A stretch of DNA of 64,000 bases from Humidesulfovibrio sp. GTDB lineage: Bacteria; Desulfobacterota; Desulfovibrionia; Desulfovibrionales; Desulfovibrionaceae. Location: contig JARLHQ010000017.1 in assembly GCA_031292175.1 (NCBI GenBank), forward strand, positions 1 through 64,000, read 5' to 3'. Of this stretch, positions 18,370 to 27,439 are shown one piece after another. Numbering within the stretch: the stretch's first letter is position 1; each line of letters opens with the position of its first letter. A program made the translations under genes and the position numbers. Below the pieces are notes generated by a model, which searched no databases, was not told the DNA's origin, and worked only from the letters and a program-made list of their open reading frames with translations.

Positions 18370-19380
18370 ATGACCGCCAATAAAGAATGCATCGTCTCCG
18401 GCATGCGCCCCACCGGGCCGCTCCACCTGGGCCACCACTTCGGCGTGCTGGCCAACTGGCTGGCGTTACAGGAAGAGCACGACTGCCTGTTCTTCGTGGC
18501 CGACTGGCACGCGCTGACCACCGAATACGCGGAGCCGAAGAAGATCAAGGGCTTCGTGCCCGGCCTGGTCATCGACTGGATCGCCGCCGGGCTGGACCCG
18601 GAAAAGTGCATCATCTTCCAGCAGTCCCAGGTGAAAGAACACGCGGAGCTGCACCTGCTGCTCTCCATGCTCACCCCGGTGGGCTGGCTCGAGCGCAACC
18701 CCACCTACAAGGACGTGGCCCAGGAGCTCGCCGGGCAGAAGGACCTCGCCACCTATGGCTTCCTCGGCTACCCGGTGCTCATGTGCTCGGACATCCTCCT
18801 CTACCGCTCCACGGCGGTGCCCGTGGGCCACGACCAGCTGCCGCACCTGGAGCTCACGCGCGAGATCGCCCGGCGCTTCAACTTCCTGTACTGCCCGGAG
18901 GACAAGCCCTTCTTCCCCGAGCCCAAGGCCATGCTCACCGAGGAGGCCAAGCTGCCGGGCCTGGACGGCCGCAAGATGAGCAAGAGCTATGGCAACTCCA
19001 TCGCCCTGGGCGAGCCGCTGGAGAACATCGCCCCCAAGATCAAGGGCATGCTGACGGACAAGAACCGTCTGCGCAGGTCTGACGCGGGCGACCCGGGCGT
19101 GTGCAACCTCTACCCCTACCACAAGCTTTTGACCGATCCCGAGAAATGCGCGGAGATCCGCGAGGGCTGCGTCAACGCCTCCTGGGGTTGCGTGGACTGC
19201 AAGAAGGTGCTCATGGAGTCGCTCACGCGGTTCTTGACGCCCATCCACGAGCGCAGGCAGGCGCTGGAGAACGATCCGGAGCGCCTGTGGCACATCCTGG
19301 AGCAGGGCAACGCCAAGGCGCGCCAGCGCGCGGACGAGAGCATGGAAGCCGTGCGCAAGGCCCTGAACTTCGATTTCTAG
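18370..19380 (+). CDS. trpS: Tryptophan--tRNA ligase
   Basis: 336 residues, the usual size for bacterial TrpRS. Class I signatures are present: PTGPLHLGHH (HIGH motif) near residue 14 and GRKMSKSYGNS (KMSKS). It charges tRNA-Trp in the cytoplasm. The ATG lies after a short AT-rich leader, and the gene is followed by a rho-independent terminator. Confidence 0.97.
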   Translation: MTANKECIVSGMRPTGPLHLGHHFGVLANWLALQEEHDCLFFVADWHALTTEYAEPKKIKGFVPGLVIDWIAAGLDPEKCIIFQQSQVKEHAELHLLLSMLTPVGWLERNPTYKDVAQELAGQKDLATYGFLGYPVLMCSDILLYRSTAVPVGHDQLPHLELTREIARRFNFLYCPEDKPFFPEPKAMLTEEAKLPGLDGRKMSKSYGNSIALGEPLENIAPKIKGMLTDKNRLRRSDAGDPGVCNLYPYHKLLTDPEKCAEIREGCVNASWGCVDCKKVLMESLTRFLTPIHERRQALENDPERLWHILEQGNAKARQRADESMEAVRKALNFDF

Positions 19381-19393
19381 TCCCGAACCATCC

Positions 19394-19434
19394 GGGGCCG
19401 GAGCCGGGCGGATGGTCCGGTTCCGGCCCTTTTT
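19394..19434 (+). terminator. Rho-independent terminator after trpS
   Basis: GGGGCCGGA (19394-19402) pairs with TCCGGCCC (19422-19429) and is followed directly by T5 (19430-19434). The loop also holds GCCGG/CCGG pairing. Confidence 0.6.
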
Positions 19435-19460
19435 CCGTTCTGAAACCCTGCGAGGCGAAA

Positions 19461-20639
19461 GTGAGCGAGAACGTCTGCGTTTCGAAGCGCGCCAGCGAAA
19501 TCACCCCATTTCTGGTCATGGACATCCTGGAGGCCGCACATAAGCTGGAGGCGAAGGGGCACCGCGTCATCCACCTGGAGATCGGCGAGCCGGACTTCGA
19601 CACCCCGGAGTGCATCAAGGAGGCGGCGAAGAAGGCCCTGGCCGACGGCGAGACGCACTACACCCACAGCCTGGGCCTGCTCCCCCTGCGCGAAGCCCTG
19701 TGCGAGGACGTGAGCGCGCGCTACGGCGTCAGCGTCCACCCGGACCAGATCATCATCACCCAGGGCACCTCGCCCGCCATGCTCCTGCTTTTCTCCACCA
19801 TCCTGGAGGCGGGCGACCCGGTGATCCTCTCCGACCCGGCCTACGCCTGCTACGACAACTTCATCCGCTTCGCCGGGGCCTGCCCCGTGCGCGTCCCGGT
19901 CACAGAGGACGACAAGTTCCAGTACCGGCCGGAAGCCATCGAGCAGGCCATGGCCGACGGCGCCAGGGCCATTCTGCTGAACTCGCCCGCCAACCCGACG
20001 GGCACCCTGCTCTCAGCCGAACGCATGGACAAGATCGCCCGCCTGGCCGATGCCCGCGGCGCGCACGTCATCAGCGATGAGATCTACCACGGCCTGGTCT
20101 ACGGGGAGCAGGAGCACAGCGCGCTGGAGTTCAGCCCCCGCGCCTTCGTGCTGAACGGCTTCTCCAAGCTCTACGCCATGACCGGCTGGCGGCTGGGCTA
20201 CCTCATCGCGCCCCGGGAGTTCATCCGGCCCATGCAGAAGCTTTGTCAGAACTTCTTCATCAGCGCCAACTCCGTGGCCCAGCACGCGGGCATCGCCGCG
20301 CTCAAGGAGTCCGCCCCGGACGTGGCGCGCATGAAGGCCATCTACGACGAACGCCGCACGTTCCTGCTGCCCCGCCTGCGTGCCCTGGGCCTGGGTGTGG
20401 CCAACGACCCCACCGGCGCCTTCTACATCCTGGCCAATGCGCGCGGCTGGGCCGAGAAGTTCGGCGGCAGCTCCCTCAAGCTGGCCTATGATATTCTTGA
20501 GAAAGTCCACGTCGGCGTGACGCCGGGCATAGACTTCGGCCAGGGCGCGGAGGGTTTTCTGCGCTTCTCCTACGCGAATTCCCTGGAAAACCTTGATGAA
20601 GCCATGCACAGGCTTGAGAAATACGCAGCTCAGGCGTAA
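19461..20639 (+). CDS. Fold-type I pyridoxal-phosphate aminotransferase (aspartate aminotransferase family)
   Basis: 392 residues from a GTG at 19461 with GAGGCGAAA upstream. The first in-frame ATG (19519) would remove the conserved start of the family. Signatures: HLEIGEPDFDTPE, NSPANPTGTLLS, SDEIYHGLVYG and the PLP lysine region NGFSKLYAMTGWRLGYL, with a C-terminal Arg in FLRFSYANS. It transfers the amino group between an amino acid and a 2-oxo acid. The exact substrate (Asp, Ala or aromatic) cannot be fixed. Confidence 0.92.
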   Translation: MSENVCVSKRASEITPFLVMDILEAAHKLEAKGHRVIHLEIGEPDFDTPECIKEAAKKALADGETHYTHSLGLLPLREALCEDVSARYGVSVHPDQIIITQGTSPAMLLLFSTILEAGDPVILSDPAYACYDNFIRFAGACPVRVPVTEDDKFQYRPEAIEQAMADGARAILLNSPANPTGTLLSAERMDKIARLADARGAHVISDEIYHGLVYGEQEHSALEFSPRAFVLNGFSKLYAMTGWRLGYLIAPREFIRPMQKLCQNFFISANSVAQHAGIAALKESAPDVARMKAIYDERRTFLLPRLRALGLGVANDPTGAFYILANARGWAEKFGGSSLKLAYDILEKVHVGVTPGIDFGQGAEGFLRFSYANSLENLDEAMHRLEKYAAQA

Positions 20640-20677
20640 GCGGTTGAGAGTGAGAAGTACCAGGGACGTAAAACGCC

Positions 20678-21193
20678 ATGAAACGTCTTTGCTGTCTGAT
20701 TGTTAGCGGACTGCTGTGCCTTGGGCTGCTGGGCCTGGGCCAAGCGACGGGCACGGCCTGGGCTCAAGGCGGCACTGTGACCAAGACCAGCCGCCACCAT
20801 CCAGCCAAGGCCAAACACCCGGCCAAGGCCCCAGCCAAGGTGAAGAAAGCCCGGCGCGTCGGCCAGGCGAACTACGGAGCCACGGAACAGCCGAAGCTGA
20901 CCAAGGAGGAGCTGCTCTCCCCCTACTCCGCCCCGGCGGAGCAGCAGAACGCCAGCCGCTGGTTCTTCGAGCCCGCGCCCAAGACCCGGCCCTTCGCCAC
21001 GCCCCCGGATGACAGCACGATCAACCTGCGCCTGGGCCAGGACAAGATCGTGGACCCCGTCACCGGGCAGGAGATCAAAACCCGCACGGACCTGGAAGGG
21101 GCCAAGGAAGACGCCAAGAACCTGAATCTGAAGGGCGCCATGGACAAGGTCGGCGGCAAGGCCGAGGTCCAGGTGGAAATCCTGAAATTCTAG
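20678..21193 (+). CDS. Hypothetical exported basic protein
   Basis: 171 residues, not recognised. A clear signal peptide (about 1-29, ending GTAWAQ) is followed by a Lys/Ala/Pro/His-rich stretch (about 35-60, with HPAKAKHPAKAPAK) that resembles linker or polyanion-binding segments. A more ordinary C-terminal part holds NLRLGQDKIVDPVTGQEI. The Met start is good although the Shine-Dalgarno is weak. It sits 38 bases after the aminotransferase and 23 bases before the HD gene, so it is probably in the same transcript. No function is assigned. Confidence 0.75.
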   Translation: MKRLCCLIVSGLLCLGLLGLGQATGTAWAQGGTVTKTSRHHPAKAKHPAKAPAKVKKARRVGQANYGATEQPKLTKEELLSPYSAPAEQQNASRWFFEPAPKTRPFATPPDDSTINLRLGQDKIVDPVTGQEIKTRTDLEGAKEDAKNLNLKGAMDKVGGKAEVQVEILKF

Positions 21194-21216
21194 CCCCGCA
21201 GCGGGAGAACACGCCC

Positions 21217-22467
21217 ATGGCCGTCCGCCTCTTCGAGTTCCTCTCCAGCCTTTCCGGGGCGCTCGACCTCATGAGTCCGGAGGTTGTGGGCCACCACAAG
21301 CGCGTGGCGTACGTGGCCGCCAGGTTGGGCAAGCTCTTGGGCGCCAGCCGCGAGGAACGCACCGAGCTCTTCATGGCGGCCCTGCTGCACGACGTGGGCG
21401 GCTTCTCGCGCCAGAGCCGTCTGGCCGCGCTGTCCTTCGAGACCGACGGCGGCCGCCACGCGGAGCTGGGCTACAGGCTGCTGCGCACCAATCCTCTGCT
21501 GGAAAGCACGGCGGTCATCGTGCGCCACCACCACACCGCCCACTCCCGGCTCAGTTCGTTCGATGAGCCGGAGCGCAAGCTGTTCCTGGCCGGGGTGCTG
21601 AATCTGGCCGACCGCGTGGACGCGCTCACCTGCCGGCAGGAGAAAAAGGACCCAGCCCAGGTCATGAGCCGTCTGGGCCAGCGCGCGGGGGAACTGTTCG
21701 ACCCGCTTGCTCTGGAGGCCCTGGGCCAGTTCGTGGGCGACCCTGAATTTTGGGCGCAGCTCGCAGGCGAGGACCCCACAAGCGCCCTTTCCGGCGACAC
21801 GGGCCTGTTCCAGGAGCACGGCATGTCCCGCGCCCAGCTCATGCAGGCCTCCACGGCCTTTTCACAGATCATCGACTTCCGAAGCCGCTTCACGGCCACC
21901 CACTCGCGCGGGGTGGCGGAAACGGCCGTGTGTCTGGCGGAAAAGGCGGGCCTGAGCGCGAACGACCAGACAGCCATGCGCCTCGCGGGGGATCTGCACG
22001 ACCTGGGCAAGCTGGCCGTGCCCACGGAGATCATCGACAAACCGGGGCCGCTCGACGCGGACGAACTGGCCGTCATGCGCCGCCACCCGGAGCTGGGCGA
22101 GGCGATCCTGGCCAGCGTGCCCGGCCTGGGCAGGGTGGCGACCTGGGCTTCACAGCACCATGAGCAGCCCGGCGGCCAGGGCTACCCCCGCCGCATCTCC
22201 GGCAGCGAGCTGTCCCTGGGCTCGCGCATCATGACCGTGGCCGACGTGTTCACCGCCCTGCGCGAGGACCGGCCCTACCGCGCCGGGCTCACCACCAACA
22301 AGGTGATGCGCATCCTGGGCGACCTGGCCCGGAACGCGGCCCTGGATCCGGAGCTGGTGTCCCTGGCCACGCGGCACCAGGACGAGTTGGACCAGCGCCG
22401 GCGGCAGGCCCAGGCCACGGCGGCGGAGGAGTTCCACCAGTTCTACTCCGGCCTGCCCGCGCTGTAA
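21217..22467 (+). CDS. Tandem HD-domain / HD-GYP phosphodiesterase-like protein
   Basis: 416 residues with two HD modules. The first (about 20-160) has HHKRVAYVA, LLHDVGG and RHHHTAH. The second (about 225-400) has HSRGVAE, DLHDLGKLAVPTEIIDKPG, HHEQPGGQGYP and RIMTVADVFTALREDRPYR, i.e. the HD-GYP signature set. HD-GYP enzymes degrade cyclic di-GMP. No receiver or sensor domain is attached, so the input is unknown. It begins with GCGGGAGAACACGCCC upstream and lies 23 bases after the exported basic protein. Confidence 0.88.
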   Translation: MAVRLFEFLSSLSGALDLMSPEVVGHHKRVAYVAARLGKLLGASREERTELFMAALLHDVGGFSRQSRLAALSFETDGGRHAELGYRLLRTNPLLESTAVIVRHHHTAHSRLSSFDEPERKLFLAGVLNLADRVDALTCRQEKKDPAQVMSRLGQRAGELFDPLALEALGQFVGDPEFWAQLAGEDPTSALSGDTGLFQEHGMSRAQLMQASTAFSQIIDFRSRFTATHSRGVAETAVCLAEKAGLSANDQTAMRLAGDLHDLGKLAVPTEIIDKPGPLDADELAVMRRHPELGEAILASVPGLGRVATWASQHHEQPGGQGYPRRISGSELSLGSRIMTVADVFTALREDRPYRAGLTTNKVMRILGDLARNAALDPELVSLATRHQDELDQRRRQAQATAAEEFHQFYSGLPAL

Positions 22468-22513
22468 CCCCATCCCGCCCAGGGTTGCCAACATCCGCCC
22501 GCGTGGCGTACAC

Positions 22514-22539
22514 TGTCCCCATACCGTGTCCCCATACCG
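22514..22539 (+). repeat. Perfect 13-bp tandem direct repeat upstream of the EndoQ-UvrD gene
   Basis: TGTCCCCATACCG occurs twice head to tail (22514-22526, 22527-22539) between the HD gene and the helicase fusion, 41 bases before the start codon. It could be a regulator site or a simple duplication. Confidence 0.6.
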
Positions 22540-22580
22540 TAGCCCTAAGCACAGCGCAGCCATCTGAAGGACTTCCAATT

Positions 22581-25500
22581 ATGCCCAGCTTCGCGGCGGA
22601 TCTGCACATCCACTCGCGCTTTTCACGCGCCACCAGCAAGGGGCTTACCGTCCGCAACCTCGCAGCCTGGGCCGAGGTCAAGGGCATCGGCGTGCTCGGC
22701 ACCGGCGACCTGACGCATCCCGGCTGGCTTGCGGAGATCGAACGCGAACTGGAGGAGGACGGCTCCGGGCTGCTCCGCCTGCGCGACCCCGCCAGCCTGG
22801 ACGGACAGATCCCCGGCCTGCCGCTGAAGCTCTCGGGCGGCGCGCGCTTCATGCTCCAGGGTGAGATCAGCTCCATCTACAAGCGCGGCGGCAAGGTGCG
22901 CAAGGTGCACAACCTCGTGTACATGCCCACGCTGGAGGCCGCCAAAAGCCTCAACGCCAAGCTTTCCCAGGTGGGCAACCTGGCCTCGGACGGGCGGCCC
23001 ATCCTCGGGCTCGACAGCCGCAACCTGCTCGAAATGGTGCTCGAGACGCACCCCGAGGCCTTCCTGGCGCCCGCGCACATCTGGACGCCCTGGTTCTCGC
23101 TCTTCGGCTCCATGAGCGGCTTCGACACCGTGGAGGAATGCTACGGCGACTTAAGTCCGCACATCTTCGCCATGGAGACGGGCCTGTCCTCCGACCCCGG
23201 CATGAACTGGACTCTCTCGGCCCTGGACCGCTACCGCATGATCTCCAACTCCGACGCGCACTCCGGCGAGAAGCTGGGGCGCGAGGCGAACCTCTTCAGG
23301 GGCGAGGCCTCGTTCTCCGGCATCCGAAACGCCCTGCGCGCGCATCTGACCGGCGCGGCGGGCGATTGCCAATTCCTGGGCACCGTGGAGTTCTTCCCGG
23401 AGGAGGGCAAATACCACCTGGACGGCCACCGCAAGTGCAACTGGAGCATGGTGCCCGGCGAAACCCTGGCCCACAAGGGCCTGTGCCCGGTATGCGGCAA
23501 GCCCGCCACCCTGGGCGTCCTGCACCGCGTGCTGGCCCTGGCCGACCGGCCGGAGCCCGTGCAGCCGCAAAACCAGCCCGGTTACGACTCCCTCATCCCC
23601 CTGCGCGAAGTGCTCTCCGAGGTGCTGGACGTGGGCGCGGGCAGCAAGGCCGTGACGGCGGAATACTACCGCCTGCTGGGCCGCCTGGGCCCGGAGCTGT
23701 TCATTCTGCGCGAGGCCCCGCTGGCCGACATCGGCCGCGCCTCCACCGTGCTGGCCGAGGCCGTGGAGCGCATGCGCGCGGGCAAGGTCCTGCGCAGTTC
23801 CGGCTACGACGGCGAGTACGGGGTCATCACCGTGTTCACCCCGGAGGAACGCGCCGAGATGCGCCGGGGCCGCCTGCTGGCGGGGATGCCAGCGCGCCGG
23901 GGCCGCCGTCCCGTGGAGCACTCCGCCGCCTCGGAACCCGAGGGCGAGCCTGGGGCCGACCCCGACCCCGCACCACAAGGACTGAACCCCGCGCAGGAGG
24001 CCGCCGTCTCGGCCGGACTCGGCCCGGCGTCCCCGCCCGGTCCGGTGCTGGTTTTGGCCGGCCCAGGCACAGGCAAAACCCATACGCTGCTCGCCCGCGT
24101 CCTGCGCCTGCTGGAGGCCGGGGTGCCCCCGCAGTCGCTCGCCGTGGTCACCTTCACCCGCCGCGCGGCCAATGAACTGCACGAGCGTCTCGAAGCCCGC
24201 CTGGGGCTGGAGGCCACCCTGCCCGTGGCCGACACCCTGCACGCCCTGGCCCTGGACCTCTGGACCGCGCGCAAGGGCCAGCCCCCGGTGCTGCTCTCCG
24301 AGGACGCGGCCCGGCGCATGTTCCTGGAAGCCCTGCCCGAGTCCATGCCGAAGCGGGAACGTCTGGCGCTGTTCCGCCGCCACGCCCTGGCGCGGGAGAC
24401 CCTTGCGGCCCAGACGGAGGAGGCCGGGCCCGAGGCCGACCTGATCACGGCGGCGGCGGCGCAGGTGGCGGATCAGAAGAGCCTGCGCAACCAAGCGGAC
24501 TTCACGGACCTGCTGGAATTTCTGCTGGAGCTTGTGTGCGGCCCGGAGTTCACCCCGCCCTTCGCCCACGTGCTGGTGGACGAGGTGCAGGATCTCTCGG
24601 CCCTGCAGTTGGAGGCCGTGCTGGGCCTGGTCGGCGGGAGCGGCGCGGGCTTCTTCGCCATCGGCGACCCGGACCAGAGCATCTACGGGTTCCGCGGCGC
24701 GGCGGGCGATGTGCGCGAACGCCTCGCGGCACGCTGGCCGCAGCTCCAGGTGGTGAGCCTGGCCGAGAATTACCGCAGCGGCCAGGGCATTCTGGACATC
24801 AGCGGCGCGCTGCCGCCCCAGGCCCCGGGCTTGAAGGCGCGGCGGGACCGCGACTGGGACGTGGAGTTGCTGGAGGCCCCGGACGCCCGGCACGAGGCCA
24901 GCCTTGTGGCCGCGCGCGTGGCCCGGCTGCTGGGCGGCACCAGCCACACTTTGATGGACGCGGAGTGCGCGAACCTCGCCCCCGGCGATGTGGCCGTGCT
25001 GGTGCGCTTCCGCGCGCTCATCGGGCCGTACAAGGCCGCGCTGGAAGTGGCCGGCGTGCCCTGCTCCGCGCCGGAGGCCGAGGTGTTCTGGGAGGAGCCG
25101 CGCGTGGCGGCCATCCTGCGCGTGGCCGAGCGCCTGTTCGGCCTGCCCGCGCCGCTTGACGTGGAAAAAGGCGGCACGGAAAAAGGCGAGACGGAAGAGG
25201 ACGGAGCCGAGCCGACTGACGCCGCGGGCGTGGTCGACGCCGACCTGCCGGAATTTCTGCTCCTGCAAGGCCCGCGCGTGCTGCCCTCGGCCCTGCGCGA
25301 AACCCCGCCCTTTGACCGCTATTTCTGGGACGGCCCGGCCTTCCGCGACCTCTGCCACGCCTTCGACGCGCAGGGCGGCTGGGTGGGGCTGCTCGACTGG
25401 GTGCGTCTGGAGACGGATTTCGCCAGCATCCGGCAGACGGCCCAGAAGGTGCGCATCCTGACCCTGCACGCGGCCAAGGGCCTGGAGTTCGACGCCGTAT

Positions 25501-25781
25501 TCCTGCCCGCCCTGGAGCAGGGCATCCTGCCCTTCTCCGGATTCGGCGGCGCGCCGCTCACGCCGGAGCAGCTGGCCGAGGAACGCCGCCTGTTCTATGT
25601 GGGCCTGACGCGCGCCAAGAGCCGTCTGTGCCTGTCCTTTGCCCGGCAACGCACCCTGTATGGCAAAACGCTGACCCAGGAGCCCTCGCCCTTCCTGGCG
25701 GACCTGCCGCAGGACCTGCTGCGGCGCACGGTGCTCGCCCCGAAGGTCCAGACCCGCCAGACCCAGCTCAACCTGTTCTGA
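22581..25781 (+). CDS. Endonuclease Q-like PHP domain fused to UvrD/Rep superfamily 1 helicase
   Basis: 1066 residues. The N-terminal part is a PHP domain with ADLHIHSRFSRATSKG (His9, His11), LGTGDLTHPGW and SDAHSGEKLG. A zinc-type Cys set follows: YHLDGHRKC (about 285) and CPVCGK (about 301-304), then GVLHRVLALADR. This combination matches endonuclease Q, which nicks DNA at deaminated bases and AP sites. From about 470 on it is an SF1A helicase: Walker A GPGTGKTH (about 493), VDEVQDLS (about 666), GDPDQSIYGFRG (about 694), LTLHAAKGLEFDAVFLP and VGLTRAKSRL. The ATG at 22581 follows GAAGGAC. Function as a combined nick-and-unwind repair enzyme is inferred. Confidence 0.92.
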   Translation: MPSFAADLHIHSRFSRATSKGLTVRNLAAWAEVKGIGVLGTGDLTHPGWLAEIERELEEDGSGLLRLRDPASLDGQIPGLPLKLSGGARFMLQGEISSIYKRGGKVRKVHNLVYMPTLEAAKSLNAKLSQVGNLASDGRPILGLDSRNLLEMVLETHPEAFLAPAHIWTPWFSLFGSMSGFDTVEECYGDLSPHIFAMETGLSSDPGMNWTLSALDRYRMISNSDAHSGEKLGREANLFRGEASFSGIRNALRAHLTGAAGDCQFLGTVEFFPEEGKYHLDGHRKCNWSMVPGETLAHKGLCPVCGKPATLGVLHRVLALADRPEPVQPQNQPGYDSLIPLREVLSEVLDVGAGSKAVTAEYYRLLGRLGPELFILREAPLADIGRASTVLAEAVERMRAGKVLRSSGYDGEYGVITVFTPEERAEMRRGRLLAGMPARRGRRPVEHSAASEPEGEPGADPDPAPQGLNPAQEAAVSAGLGPASPPGPVLVLAGPGTGKTHTLLARVLRLLEAGVPPQSLAVVTFTRRAANELHERLEARLGLEATLPVADTLHALALDLWTARKGQPPVLLSEDAARRMFLEALPESMPKRERLALFRRHALARETLAAQTEEAGPEADLITAAAAQVADQKSLRNQADFTDLLEFLLELVCGPEFTPPFAHVLVDEVQDLSALQLEAVLGLVGGSGAGFFAIGDPDQSIYGFRGAAGDVRERLAARWPQLQVVSLAENYRSGQGILDISGALPPQAPGLKARRDRDWDVELLEAPDARHEASLVAARVARLLGGTSHTLMDAECANLAPGDVAVLVRFRALIGPYKAALEVAGVPCSAPEAEVFWEEPRVAAILRVAERLFGLPAPLDVEKGGTEKGETEEDGAEPTDAAGVVDADLPEFLLLQGPRVLPSALRETPPFDRYFWDGPAFRDLCHAFDAQGGWVGLLDWVRLETDFASIRQTAQKVRILTLHAAKGLEFDAVFLPALEQGILPFSGFGGAPLTPEQLAEERRLFYVGLTRAKSRLCLSFARQRTLYGKTLTQEPSPFLADLPQDLLRRTVLAPKVQTRQTQLNLF

Positions 25782-25782
25782 G

Positions 25783-26640
25783 CTACTCCCCGAGCCGGAT
25801 CTCGCCGCGCAGCGCCTTGGCCTTGAGGACCAGCTCCGGCCGGTACTCGAAGTGCATGAGGTCGAACGCCGCCCACTTGCCGCCCCAGATGAACCCCTCG
25901 GCCTCGAAGGCCGCCACGATCTCCGCCGGGAAGGCTTGCACGCGCGCGGGGATGGTCTCCGGATGGCGCTCGGTGCGCCAATAGGGCAGACGCGGGTCCA
26001 AGTCGAGGGCGATGCCGAAGGAGTGCATGCTCAGACGCTGCGTGCCCGCGATGACACGCCAGCTCAGGGTGCCGCCAAAGGGCCGCAGCACCTTCCGCCA
26101 TTCCGGGTGCGCGGGCCGCAGGGCCGCAAGGCGTTCGCCCACGCGGGAGAGCGCGGCCGCGGCCCCGTGCCGTTTGCTGAACAGCGCCCCGTGCCCATCG
26201 AAGCGCACGTTTTCGCAGTCCCGGCGCACCTCGGCCTCGCTGTGGCCATACAGCGCGGTGAAGAAGGCCTGCACCCGGCGCCGGCCGGGGTCGAAGTCCT
26301 TGGCGGGCCGGGAACTCGCCGCGTCCGCCGGGCCCAGGGGATAGACCTGGGCCAGCATGGTGCGGATGTCCGGATTCGTTTCCGCCTCCTCAGGCGTGCG
26401 CACCTTGCCGTCGTCGTAGACGAGCCGCTCGCCGTCCGCGAGCACCAGCGCGAGGCGCCCGTCCGCTCCGTGCGCCATGCCGGAAACAACATCCGGGTAC
26501 GCGGCGCGCAACACGGCCAGATCCAGCCGGGCCTCTGGCGGCAGGTCCTTGGGGGAAAGCAGGCCGGAAGCTTCCAAGCGCCCCGCAAAGAGGCAGAGCG
26601 CAAAAGCCGCGAGGGCCAGCAGACGGAGGTATTTTTTCAT
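25783..26640 (-). CDS. M15-like peptidase (D-Ala-D-Ala carboxypeptidase/VanY fold), exported
   Basis: 285 residues with a signal peptide (about 1-24, ending LEAS). The C-terminal domain has SMHSFGIALDLD and GGKWAAFDLMHFEY, the zinc-ligand pattern HxxxxxxxD and H of M15 peptidases. It therefore probably cleaves peptidoglycan peptide cross-links. The ATG at 26640 starts a Lys-rich signal sequence; one 30 bases upstream is possible. Its stop lies 1 base from the stop of the convergent helicase gene, with no terminator between. Confidence 0.85.
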   Translation of the reverse strand: MKKYLRLLALAAFALCLFAGRLEASGLLSPKDLPPEARLDLAVLRAAYPDVVSGMAHGADGRLALVLADGERLVYDDGKVRTPEEAETNPDIRTMLAQVYPLGPADAASSRPAKDFDPGRRRVQAFFTALYGHSEAEVRRDCENVRFDGHGALFSKRHGAAAALSRVGERLAALRPAHPEWRKVLRPFGGTLSWRVIAGTQRLSMHSFGIALDLDPRLPYWRTERHPETIPARVQAFPAEIVAAFEAEGFIWGGKWAAFDLMHFEYRPELVLKAKALRGEIRLGE

Positions 26641-26974
26641 GACATGCGGATACGCCCGCCCCGGATACACGTCAATCCCGCCGGGTCAGCCGCTCCGGAC
26701 CGGATCAAGATCCAGTGCTGCGCGCGGGCTGGGAAATTCCCGGTTCCCGCCTTCACAAGGCCCGCCTTTCGTGATATGGGACAAGAGATTCCAACCGCTC
26801 GCACGCCATTCCAGCGCGGTTCCGTCGGCGCAGCACCAAGGAGGCCTTAAAGACCACGGCAACGGCAGGCGCACAACCGGCGCGTTTTTCGGCAACCCGC
26901 AAACCAACGCCTTCCCGCGTCTGCGCCCTCCCCAGGGCCAAACGCAAATGCCAAGCGCTCAAAGGAGTCTTACC
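26641..26974. other. Divergent intergenic region upstream of the membrane protein pair
   Basis: 334 bases without a gene. A possible plus-strand promoter is TTCACA (26752-26757) with TATGGG (26775-26780) 17 bases away. That would leave a leader of nearly 190 bases before the next start codon. No known riboswitch fold was recognised in the leader. Confidence 0.4.
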
Positions 26975-27430
26975 ATGACGCTTGCTATTCTGATGCTGCA
27001 CGCCTTGCTGGGCATGCTATTCATCCTGGCCGCGGGGTTCGTGTATGTCGACGTGTTGAACGTCAGCGAGGGAAACCTGCCGCGCATCCGCTGCATAAGC
27101 CGCCTCACGGCGGTGCTCATGTGGGCGGCCTTTTTCATCGGCGGGTATTGGTACGTGGTGCACTACGGGCCGGAAAAGGGCTACATTCTCAAGGGGCCGT
27201 GGCCCTTCGCCCATGACTTCTTCATGGAGACCAAGGAACACGTGGTCATGGGCCTGCTCCTTCTGGCCACCTTCCTGCCCATCGCCGCCACCAACGACCT
27301 CGTCGGCTCCAAGACCGCGCGGCGGCTGATGCTGTGGATAGCGGCCCTGCTGGTGCTCACGGGAGTGGGCATGGAAGGCGCAGGGGCGATTATCAGCATG
27401 GGGGCCAAGGTTGCCCTGCTCCCGCACTAG
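26975..27430 (+). CDS. Hypothetical four-helix inner membrane protein
   Basis: 151 residues, not recognised. Four hydrophobic segments (about 3-23, 41-60, 86-103 and 115-135). Polar marks between helices include YWYVVHYGPEKGY and WPFAHDFFMETKEHVVMG, whose His residues could bind a metal or haem (speculation). AAAGGAG lies 8 bases before the ATG. It is 9 bases from the following small membrane protein gene, and a strong terminator follows that gene, so the two make a two-gene operon. Confidence 0.78.
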   Translation: MTLAILMLHALLGMLFILAAGFVYVDVLNVSEGNLPRIRCISRLTAVLMWAAFFIGGYWYVVHYGPEKGYILKGPWPFAHDFFMETKEHVVMGLLLLATFLPIAATNDLVGSKTARRLMLWIAALLVLTGVGMEGAGAIISMGAKVALLPH

Positions 27431-27439
27431 GAGGCGCAT

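Noticed and set aside
22501-22580. Possible CRISPR-like repeats
   Set aside because: Only two adjoining 13-base copies without spacers, so no array.
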